Source: DASQVO01 sp035640715 (GTDB taxonomy: Bacteria > Actinomycetota > Actinomycetes > Streptosporangiales > Streptosporangiaceae). Taken from it: DNA of 11,280 nt. How positions within the stretch are numbered: position 1 is the first letter of the stretch; every line of letters begins with the position of its first letter. Made by a program: the position numbers and the translations under genes. This document shows positions 5,898-11,280 of this stretch, one piece after another. A model generated the notes under the pieces. That model saw only the letters and a program-made list of their open reading frames with translations, had not been told where the DNA came from and made no database searches. The stretch spans positions 1-11,280 of the forward strand of contig DASQVO010000287.1 in assembly GCA_035640715.1 (NCBI GenBank), written 5' to 3'.

Positions 5898-5917
5898 CCG
5901 GGGGGACGACCCCCCGG
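5898..5917 (-). terminator. GC-only hairpin, probable terminator of the eno-udgB operon
   Basis: CCGGGGGG-ACGA-CCCCCCGG forms a perfect 8-bp stem with a 4-base loop, 32 bases beyond the udgB stop. There is no U-tract, as is common for actinobacterial terminators. Hairpins of this G-run/C-run type recur in actinobacterial intergenic DNA. The structure is symmetric, so it could also act on plus-strand transcripts. Confidence 0.5.
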
Positions 5918-5949
5918 ACCCCCCGCTATCTTCCGCCGCACCCACGGAT

Positions 5950-5979
5950 TCACATGCCCGCGTACTCACGCGCGCGGCG
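5950..5979. repeat. Copy 2 of the 30-bp repeat, within the udgB 3' end
   Basis: Exact match to 5858-5887. It spans the udgB stop codon (5950-5952) and the preceding codons, which encode RRAREYAGM. Confidence 0.85.
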
Positions 5980-6786
5980 GAAGATGGCGTCCAGCATGTC
6001 CGGCGTGACCCGGCCGGTGAAGGTGTTCTGCTGGCTCGGGTGGTAGCAGCCCATCAGCAGAACCGGCGGGGCGTCCCCGTCACGCTGCGGCAGTTCGGCC
6101 TCGGCCCCGTGCGCGAAAGACGGCCGCGGTGCCGGCAACCTGAAACCGGCCGAACGCAACACGGGCCACAGTGCCTGCCAGGCGAAGCCTCCTAGGCAGA
6201 CGATCACCCGGACCGAATCTGACACCTGAGCGAGTTCCGCGATGAGCCAGGGCGCGCATGTGTCGCGCTCTTCGGTGGTCGGCTTGTTGGCGGGTGGCGC
6301 GCAGCGCACCGCGGCGACCATCCTGGCGTCCCGCAGGCGCTGGCCATCGCCGGCCCCGACGCTCACGGGGCTGTCGGCGAGGCCGCACCGGTACAGGGAG
6401 GCAAAGAGGAAGTCACCGCTCCGGTCACCGGTGAAGATCCGCCCCGTCCGGTTACCGCCGTGGGCGGCCGGGGCGAGCCCGACGATCAGCACCTGCGGCG
6501 CCTGCGAGCCCCAGCCTGGTATGGGGCGTCCCCAGTAGCTTTCAGCATGGAAGGAGCGGCGGCGGATCGCGGCGACCTGCTCGCGCCAGGTCACCAGCCG
6601 CGGGCATGCGCGGCACACCGACTGCCGTGCGTTGAGTTCTGCGAGGGTCGGCGCGCCTGCCGCCAGGTCTCGCACCTCGGCTGCCCCGTGCGCGACCGGG
6701 GTCGCCGGCGTGGCGAGGTCCCCTGGCCAGCCGCTTCCCGGCTCCACCGGGCCGGGCAAGGCCGCCGCGTTCTCGCCCAGGCTCAT
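5950..6786 (-). CDS. udgB: Uracil-DNA glycosylase, family 5 (UDGb type)
   Basis: A 278-residue protein. GLAPAAHGGNRTGRIFTGDR (103-122) is the diagnostic motif A of family 5 glycosylases, and HPSQQNTFTGR (249-259) is motif B. Four cysteines, C58 and C61 (CRAC), C162 and C177, are placed to hold the family's 4Fe-4S cluster. The enzyme removes uracil, and in this family also hypoxanthine or other damaged bases, from DNA at the start of base-excision repair. Family 5 lacks the polar catalytic Asp/Asn seen in family 1. The first 45 residues are Ala/Pro/Gly-rich and probably disordered. The ATG at 6786 overlaps the ppx stop as ATGA, and it is the last gene of the operon. The last nine codons are duplicated 92 bp downstream. 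Confidence 0.95.
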   Translation of the reverse strand: MSLGENAAALPGPVEPGSGWPGDLATPATPVAHGAAEVRDLAAGAPTLAELNARQSVCRACPRLVTWREQVAAIRRRSFHAESYWGRPIPGWGSQAPQVLIVGLAPAAHGGNRTGRIFTGDRSGDFLFASLYRCGLADSPVSVGAGDGQRLRDARMVAAVRCAPPANKPTTEERDTCAPWLIAELAQVSDSVRVIVCLGGFAWQALWPVLRSAGFRLPAPRPSFAHGAEAELPQRDGDAPPVLLMGCYHPSQQNTFTGRVTPDMLDAIFRRAREYAGM

Positions 6787-7787
6787 GAGCCCGCGGCCGA
6801 CGGCGACCTCGCGATCGACCAGGCGATGCCGTCGAGGATGTCATGCTCGCTGACCAGGACCTCGGCACAGCCGAGCCGCGTCATGATGCGGTCAAGGATC
6901 AGCGCCCCGGCACCGATCACGTCCACGCGGCCGGGGTGCATCACGCCGATCGCGGCCCGCTCCGCCCGGGTGAGGGACAGCAGCCGCTTCGTCACCGCGT
7001 GCACCTGCTCGGCCGGGATGCGCGCGTGGTGCAGGCGGGCCGCGTCGTAGGCGGGCAGGTCCAGCGCGATGCCCGCCACGGTGGTGACCGAGCCGGCCAG
7101 CCCGACGAGCGTGCGCGCCTCATCCGCCGCGACTTCGCCGGCCGCGCGGGAGATGGCGGCATCGATGTCCGCCGTGGCCTCGGCGATCTCCCCGGGCGCC
7201 GGCGGGTCGGAGCTCAGGTGGCGCTCGGTCATCCGGACGCATCCGATGTCCACGCTGACGGCGGCGCTCCCCTCACTGGCGGCAGGCGGCCCGCTGGCCA
7301 CGCCTCCGGTGCCGTCCGGCGGCCGGGGCCGGCCGAGGACAAATTCGGTGGAGCCGCCGCCGATGTCCACGACGAGGTAGGGTGGCGGCACCGACCGGAC
7401 GTCGGCCAGTTCCGCGGTGGCACCGGTGAACGACAGCCGCGCCTCCTCGTCGCCGCTGAGCACCTCGGGCTCGGCCCCGAGCACGTCGCGGGTGCGGCGG
7501 ACGAATTCCGCGGAGTTTTCGGCGTCACGGGTGGCGCTCGTCGCCACCATGCGGACGGCCCCGGCGCCCAGCCGGGAAATGATCTTGGCATACTGGCTCA
7601 GCGCGCCGAGCGTCCGGTCAAGCGCCTCGGGTGCGAGCCGGCCCGTGGTGTCCACCCCCTGCCCCAGCCGGACGATCTCCATGCGCCGGTCCACGTCGGT
7701 CAAGGTCGCGCGCTCGGTATCGATGTCGGCGACGAGCAGGCGGAGCGAATTGGTCCCGCAGTCAAGTGCTGCGACTCGCCGGATCAT
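6783..7787 (-). CDS. ppx: Ppx/GppA-family phosphatase (exopolyphosphatase)
   Basis: A 334-residue member of the ASKHA phosphotransfer fold. Visible motifs are the phosphate-1 loop ALDCGTNSLRLLVAD (7-21), the catalytic-acid region SGDEEARLSF (111-120, likely Glu115), the phosphate-2 loop VVDIGGGSTEF (139-149), and GLAGSVTT (229-236). It releases phosphate from polyphosphate ends or hydrolyses pppGpp; actinobacterial homologues differ in which they prefer. At about 330 residues it is the short form without the C-terminal HD-like domains of E. coli Ppx (about 510). The ATG at 7787 overlaps the DUF501 stop as ATGA and has AAGGG 6 bases upstream, and the N-terminal motif follows at once. An insertion rich in Gly/Pro/Ala (about 152-175) separates the two halves. 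Confidence 0.95.
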   Translation of the reverse strand: MIRRVAALDCGTNSLRLLVADIDTERATLTDVDRRMEIVRLGQGVDTTGRLAPEALDRTLGALSQYAKIISRLGAGAVRMVATSATRDAENSAEFVRRTRDVLGAEPEVLSGDEEARLSFTGATAELADVRSVPPPYLVVDIGGGSTEFVLGRPRPPDGTGGVASGPPAASEGSAAVSVDIGCVRMTERHLSSDPPAPGEIAEATADIDAAISRAAGEVAADEARTLVGLAGSVTTVAGIALDLPAYDAARLHHARIPAEQVHAVTKRLLSLTRAERAAIGVMHPGRVDVIGAGALILDRIMTRLGCAEVLVSEHDILDGIAWSIARSPSAAGS

Positions 7788-8302
7788 GTAGCACCCTTCG
7801 TTCGGTGGGGCATGGGGGCCACGCATGGCCCGGCCGCCCACCACGGGCCCGCGGCGGCGGCCGCCTCCCGGCCGAACGGGTTGGCGCCCGGCACGGCAAG
7901 CTCATGGGCGACCAGCGCGTGCAGGCACTTCACCCGGTCCGGCATGCCGCCCGCACTCTGCGTTCCCGTCGGCAGCGGCTCGGCCCCGATGTCGTGGGCC
8001 GCCTTGTCACGCCGGGCCAGGTAGTCACAGTGCGCCGACGCGTACGCCGCGCGGGTATTGCCGTCTGCCAGCCGCGCCGTCATGGCCTTCATCATGCCGG
8101 CCGCCTCAAGCCTGCTCACTGCCGCGGCGGCACGCGGGCACGTCAGGTAATACAGCGTCGGGAACGGCGTCCCATCTGGCAGCCTGGGCGCGGTCTCCAC
8201 CACGTCGGGCAGCCCGCACGGGCACATGTGCGCGACGGCCCGCAGACCACGCGGGTCACGGCCGATCTGCGCGGCGATGACCGCCTCGATGCCGGGATCC
8301 AT
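7784..8302 (-). CDS. DUF501-family protein
   Basis: A 172-residue protein of the DUF501 family, which is nearly universal in actinobacteria at this spot between the DivIC-like gene and ppx. Family hallmarks are IGRDPRGL (13-20), AHMCPCGLPDVVETAPRL (24-41), GTPFPTLYYLTCP (44-56), and KCLHALVAHELA (125-136). The repeated Cys/His residues (C27, C29, C55, H91-C92, C126, H128, H133) suggest a metal site, but that is inference. No experimental function is known to me. The ATG at 8302 shares one base with the preceding stop (TGATG); a GTG one codon earlier would instead give a GTGA overlap. It is cytoplasmic, with no signal or membrane segment. Confidence 0.93.
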   Translation of the reverse strand: MDPGIEAVIAAQIGRDPRGLRAVAHMCPCGLPDVVETAPRLPDGTPFPTLYYLTCPRAAAAVSRLEAAGMMKAMTARLADGNTRAAYASAHCDYLARRDKAAHDIGAEPLPTGTQSAGGMPDRVKCLHALVAHELAVPGANPFGREAAAAAGPWWAAGPCVAPMPHRTKGAT

Positions 8303-8709
8303 CACCGTGACGAGCCCTGGTCTGCCCGCTTGACGGACTGCCACAACTTGGAGTACCAGGGAGCCGCGGCCGGGGCAGGCTGCTGCGCGCTGTCCGGCGG
8401 CGGGCTGTTGCCGACGATGACGTAGCACTTCTCGCCGGGCATGCACATGTGGAGATGGTCTCGTGCCTGCTGCTCGATGTACGCCGGATCCTGCAGCCGC
8501 TGCTGCTGCGCCTGCAGGCTCTTCACCTGCGCCGAGATCGACTGCTGCTCAGCCAGGAGCTGATCGATCTGGCGCCGCTGCGCGATGTACTCCCGCACCG
8601 GATATGCCAGGCTCAGCGCGATCACGCAGATCACTACCGCGAGCAGCGCCGCCCTGCCCGTCAGCCGCGTCGGCCCGGTCGGCGGGCGGAGCCTGACCGG
8701 GGCTGCCAT
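8302..8709 (-). CDS. Septum formation initiator family protein (DivIC/FtsB-like)
   Basis: A 135-residue bitopic membrane protein. Residues 1-18 form a basic cytoplasmic tail, about 20-36 a membrane helix (ALLAVVICVIALSLAYP), and 42-75 a Gln/Leu-rich coiled coil. These are followed by the family signature DPAYIEQQARDHL (74-86) and MPGEKCYVIV (90-99), then a Pro/Ala-rich tail. Members of this family act outside the membrane in the divisome with FtsL and FtsQ. The location directly after eno is the standard actinobacterial one. The ATG at 8709 overlaps the eno stop by one base (TGATG); a TTG one codon earlier is possible. Two cysteines, 89 and 95, flank the MPGE turn on the outer face, which I do not recall as a family feature and which could form a disulfide. 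Confidence 0.9.
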   Translation of the reverse strand: MAAPVRLRPPTGPTRLTGRAALLAVVICVIALSLAYPVREYIAQRRQIDQLLAEQQSISAQVKSLQAQQQRLQDPAYIEQQARDHLHMCMPGEKCYVIVGNSPPPDSAQQPAPAAAPWYSKLWQSVKRADQGSSR

Positions 8710-9992
8710 CAAGCCCGGTCCGCGAACCTCGGGTAGGCGCTGGCACCCGCGTACGTGGCCGCATCGCCGAGTAGCTCCTCGATCCTGAGCAGCTGGTTGT
8801 ACTTGGCCACGCGTTCCCCTCGTGCGGGTGCCCCGGTCTTGATCTGCCCGCAGTTGGTAGCGACCGCAAGGTCCGCGATCGTGGTGTCGTCGGTCTCACC
8901 GGACCGGTGGCTGATGATGCAGCTGAAGCCCGCACGGTGGGCGAGCGACACGGCGTCCAGGGTCTCGGTCACCGTGCCGATCTGGTTCAGCTTGACGAGC
9001 AGCGCATTGGCGGCCCGCTCCGCGATGCCCCGGCCGAGCCGTTCCGGGTTGGTCACGAAGAGGTCATCGCCCACGATCTGCACGCGGTCGCCGACGGCTG
9101 CGGTGAGCTCCCGCCAGCCCGCCCAGTCTTCCTCGGCGAGCGGGTCCTCCAGCGAGACGATCGGGTATGTGTCCAGCCACTCCCGGTAGGTCTCAGCCAT
9201 CTCGGCCGAGGTCCGTGAGGTGCCTTCGAAGGCGTAGGACCCGTCGGCATAGAACTCCGTCGCAGCGGCGTCGATGGCGAGGGCCACGTCACGTCCGGGC
9301 GTGAACCCGGCCTTGCCGATTGCCTCGACAATAAGGTCGAGCGCGGCGCGATTGTGCTCCAGGTCGGGAGCGAATCCCCCTTCGTCGCCCACGCCGGTGG
9401 CCAGGCCATGCTGCTTCAGCACCGCCTTCAGCGCATGATAAGTCTCCGCGCCCCACCGCAGTGCCTCCTCGAACGTCGCCGCGCCGATGGGAGTGATCAT
9501 GAACTCCTGGATGTCGACACTGTTGTCAGCGTGCGCGCCACCGTTCAGGATGTTCATCATCGGCACGGGCAGCAGGTGCGCGTTCGGGCCGCCCAGATAG
9601 CGGAACAGCGGCAGGCCGGCCGCTTCCGCGGCCGCGCGCGTGACGGCGATGCTGACCCCAACAACGGCGTTCGCGCCAAGGCGCGACTTGTCCGGGGTCC
9701 GGTCGAGGTCGATCAGGGCCTGGTCGACAAGGCGCTGATCGTCGGCCTCATGGCCCAGGAGCTCCGGTTGAATCTCGTCGATGACCGCCTGGACGGCGCG
9801 GGTGACGCCCTTGCCGCCGTAGAAATCACCACCGTCCCGCAGTTCGACCGCCTCGAAGGCGCCGGTCGAGGCGCCGCTGGGCACGCCCGCGTGACCTACT
9901 GTCCCGTCATCCAGCGTCACCTCGACCTCAAGGGTCGGGTTGCCGCGGGAGTCCAGGATCTGCCTGGCATGGATTGCTTCGATTGACGCCAC
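8709..9992 (-). CDS. eno: Enolase
   Basis: A 427-residue enolase, full length, converting 2-phosphoglycerate to phosphoenolpyruvate in glycolysis. All key residues are present: the mobile loop PSGASTG (38-44), His154 in GGAHADN, the catalytic acid Glu204 in VGDEGGFAP, the Mg2+ ligands Asp241, Glu282 (SLEDP) and Asp309 (GDD), the catalytic base Lys334 in LLVKLNQIGT, SHRSGETDD (361-369), and Lys385 in IKTGAP. I chose the GTG at 9992 because AAGGAG (9999-10004) lies 6 bases upstream and the product then begins VASIEAIHARQILDSRGNPT, the usual N-terminus. The ATG at 10013 would add seven residues and place that ribosome site inside the gene. It heads a five-gene overlapping unit. The 230-bp gap upstream probably holds its promoter. 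Confidence 0.98.
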   Translation of the reverse strand: MASIEAIHARQILDSRGNPTLEVEVTLDDGTVGHAGVPSGASTGAFEAVELRDGGDFYGGKGVTRAVQAVIDEIQPELLGHEADDQRLVDQALIDLDRTPDKSRLGANAVVGVSIAVTRAAAEAAGLPLFRYLGGPNAHLLPVPMMNILNGGAHADNSVDIQEFMITPIGAATFEEALRWGAETYHALKAVLKQHGLATGVGDEGGFAPDLEHNRAALDLIVEAIGKAGFTPGRDVALAIDAAATEFYADGSYAFEGTSRTSAEMAETYREWLDTYPIVSLEDPLAEEDWAGWRELTAAVGDRVQIVGDDLFVTNPERLGRGIAERAANALLVKLNQIGTVTETLDAVSLAHRAGFSCIISHRSGETDDTTIADLAVATNCGQIKTGAPARGERVAKYNQLLRIEELLGDAATYAGASAYPRFADRA

Positions 9993-9998
9993 CGTCGG

Positions 9999-10004
9999 CT
10001 CCTT
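9999..10004 (-). promoter_or_regulatory. Ribosome-binding site deciding the eno start
   Basis: AAGGAG on the minus strand, 6 bases before the GTG at 9992, supports that start over the ATG at 10013. Confidence 0.75.
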
Positions 10005-10166
10005 GCTTCTCATTCAAAGGTTCGCGTTATTCAACCGGCCCGCTGCGGTTGTGCTGTCGTTGCTACCGCACCGGTCACTCGCGCAGGCCCGGGGGCCCGT
10101 GCTCGCTAGCGGTCTGGATAACGCTCCATGCGTCTTTCAAAACACCGCTGAGTTTGTCCGTATTGG

Positions 10167-10172
10167 AGCCTA
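10167..10172 (-). promoter_or_regulatory. Candidate -10 element for eno
   Basis: TAGGCT on the minus strand matches the actinobacterial -10 pattern. The -35 position 17 bases upstream falls in the palindrome at 10189-10200 and is not TTGACA-like. A start near 10160 would leave a leader of about 170 nt. Confidence 0.27.
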
Positions 10173-10188
10173 GTGGAGCAGCGGCCGT

Positions 10189-10200
10189 CCGGTGCACCGG
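10189..10200. repeat. Perfect 12-bp palindrome between mazG and eno
   Basis: CCGGTGCACCGG is a perfect two-fold palindrome 23 bases after the mazG stop. With no loop it is more like a dimeric-protein site than a terminator. It overlaps the would-be -35 region of the candidate eno promoter. Confidence 0.5.
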
Positions 10201-10222
10201 CCACGCCGACGCGCATCCGGCG

Positions 10223-11280
10223 TCACAGAGACTGCCGTTTCGGCTGAGCCAGTTCCCAGGCTCGCACCCGGTCGCTGAACCGCCGCGCGGCGGACCGCAA
10301 CTCCATCTCGGGATCGAGGCCGGCCGCCCGGGCCGAGGCAACCAGCGCGAACAGGCGGTCACCCAAGCCGCGCTCGGGGGCTGCCGGATCCTCTTCCGCC
10401 AGGATCTCTTCCGGCACGCCGGCCCGCGCCGCGCGGCGCTGAAGCTGCGCCGCCAGCGCGAGCGCAGGCTGGCCGAACGGTACCCCATCGAGTACCGACG
10501 AGGGTGAATCACCCGGCTCCGCCCGTTCGGCTCGTTCGGCTGTCTTGATCGCGTCCCAGTTCCGCTTGACCTCTTCGGCATCGGAGACGGCCAGGTCCGC
10601 GAACACGTGCGGATGCCTGCGCACGAGCTTTGCGACGATGCCGTCCGCGACGTCGTCGATGCTGAACCCGGTGCCGTCATCCCGCTCGGACGCCACCTTG
10701 GCGTGGAAGACGACCTGCAGCAGGACGTCACCGAGTTCCTCCCGCAGGGCGGCGTCATCACCGTTTTCCAGCGCCTCGAGCGCCTCATAGGGTTCTTCCA
10801 GCAGGTGCGGCGCCAGAGACTCGTGCGTCTGCCTGGCATCCCACGGGCATTCGGCACGCAGGATCTCCATGGTCGCCACCAGGTCCAGCAGCCGGGCGCC
10901 GGGAATGTCGGCCGACCCCTCAAGGATCGTGGTGGCCGGCCCGCCGGGACCCAGTTCCCGCAGCACACCGGCCACGGCACTCGCGCGCTCAGCGGCGCCC
11001 GGCTGGCCCGGGCCGCCGGCCCCGGCCAGCCAGACCACGGGCCCGTCCGCCTGGGCGGCCGCCCCGGCGAGCCGTCGCGCCAGTTCCGGCACGCTCCCGT
11101 CGCTGAGCGTCTCCGGGCCGGGCACGATCTCGCAGGTGATCCCGGCCTCCGCGAGCGCCGGCAGCTGCGGATGGTCAGCCGCGTCGCAGAGCACCCGGGC
11201 GGCTCCGCGCAGCGCCTCCCAGGCTGGCCAGCTCAGCAGGCCGGGCGCCACCCTCGGGCTGGTCACGAGCAGGATGAGCC
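10223..11280 (-). CDS. mazG: Nucleoside triphosphate pyrophosphohydrolase MazG (5' end outside window)
   Basis: The frame continues past the right edge: codons before the GTG at 11266 read Leu-Ile-Leu-Leu and no stop intervenes, so the N-terminus is probably missing. The MazG domain is clear: CPWDARQTHESLAPHLLEEP (140-159, counted from that GTG), then the metal-binding ExxE-ExxD set E158, E161, E177 and D180 in EEPYEALEAL...REELGDVLLQ, with KLVRRHPHVFAD (213-224) further on. These enzymes hydrolyse (d)NTPs to NMP and pyrophosphate, clearing aberrant nucleotides. The 120 residues before the domain are Ala/Gly-rich and typical of actinobacterial long-form MazG. A second, weaker helical half (about 260-347) follows. 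mazG upstream of eno is the usual actinobacterial arrangement, but the 230-bp gap suggests separate transcription. Confidence 0.94.
   Translation of the reverse strand, partial: LILLVTSPRVAPGLLSWPAWEALRGAARVLCDAADHPQLPALAEAGITCEIVPGPETLSDGSVPELARRLAGAAAQADGPVVWLAGAGGPGQPGAAERASAVAGVLRELGPGGPATTILEGSADIPGARLLDLVATMEILRAECPWDARQTHESLAPHLLEEPYEALEALENGDDAALREELGDVLLQVVFHAKVASERDDGTGFSIDDVADGIVAKLVRRHPHVFADLAVSDAEEVKRNWDAIKTAERAERAEPGDSPSSVLDGVPFGQPALALAAQLQRRAARAGVPEEILAEEDPAAPERGLGDRLFALVASARAAGLDPEMELRSAARRFSDRVRAWELAQPKRQSL

Larger units (their letters stand above)
5550..5949. other. 400-bp gene-free region: AT-rich patch, hairpins and repeats
   Basis: No open frame here looks coding; the two short ones (about 63 residues each, opposite strands) have no family resemblance and no ribosome site. 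Bases 5551-5660 are about 43% G+C by hand count, far below the surroundings. Short dyads follow: CCGAG/CTCGG (5606-5619), CCGGCTT/AAGCCGG (5701-5721) directly abutting GGCCC/GGGCC (5721-5733), then a promoter-like TTGACG at 5808, the first copy of a 30-bp repeat (5858-5887), and a strong GC hairpin (5898-5917). Confidence 0.6.
9993..10222. other. mazG-eno intergenic region
   Basis: No gene is supported here. It holds the eno ribosome site, the candidate -10, the 12-bp palindrome, and a GACGC/GCGTC dyad (10208-10224) overlapping the mazG stop. A GGCCC/GGGCC dyad is also visible near 10086-10097. In mycobacteria a lipoprotein gene sits between mazG and eno; it is absent here. Confidence 0.6.

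Noticed and set aside
5476..5950. Integration (att) site or genomic island next to the tRNA
   Set aside because: No integrase, no duplicated tRNA 3' end, and flanking genes are core housekeeping genes.
5858..5979. A CRISPR array from the two 30-bp repeats
   Set aside because: Only two copies, one is coding sequence of udgB, the 62-bp gap is too long for a spacer, and no cas genes are present.
9993..10013. ATG at 10013 as the eno start
   Set aside because: It would put the strong AAGGAG inside the gene and add residues not found at enolase N-termini; the GTG at 9992 fits better.
10075..10980. Minus-strand frame of 301 codons overlapping mazG
   Set aside because: It is the shifted-frame shadow of mazG; its translation is Arg/Ser/Pro-rich and carries no family motif.

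Overview
This is a high-GC actinobacterial (Actinomycetota) chromosomal segment. Four things point there: the strong G/C bias at third codon positions; the block mazG - eno - DivIC/FtsB-type gene - DUF501 - ppx - uracil-DNA glycosylase; the thiolase / cbs / metB neighbourhood, which resembles the fadA3-cbs-metB region of mycobacteria; and a pyridoxamine-oxidase-fold protein of the kind usually linked to cofactor F420. The genus cannot be fixed from the sequence. Nearly everything is core housekeeping, with no transposase, integrase, phage gene or CRISPR array.

Left part (1-4396). An unrecognised Ala/Pro/Gly-rich protein with a C-terminal membrane anchor runs into the left edge on the plus strand and converges, with overlapping stop codons, on a minus-strand pair: cbs (cystathionine beta-synthase with two CBS domains), then metB (cystathionine gamma-synthase/lyase) after one base. 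Together they form a transsulfuration unit linking homocysteine, cystathionine and cysteine. About 220 bp upstream, facing away, is a thiolase whose leader carries a tandem operator-like repeat.

Middle part (4397-5950). Two small plus-strand genes, a DUF4287-like protein and a PPOX-fold protein, are followed by a minus-strand 74-nt tRNA-like gene with odd features (UAA anticodon by stem pairing, C at position 33, short variable loop). Roughly 400 bp without a gene follows, containing an AT-rich patch, several hairpins and a 30-bp exact duplication of the 3' end of the glycosylase gene.

Right part (5950-11280, all minus strand). This region reads mazG (5' end outside the window), a 230-bp gap, eno, DivIC/FtsB-like, DUF501, ppx and udgB. 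From eno to udgB every junction is a 1- to 4-nt stop/start overlap, so the five genes look like one translationally coupled operon joining glycolysis, cell division, polyphosphate/ppGpp metabolism and DNA repair.

The most unusual points are the aberrant tRNA-like gene, the duplicated and hairpin-rich udgB 3' region, the tandem repeat before the thiolase, and a possible 22-codon upstream ORF overlapping the start of the DUF4287-like gene.
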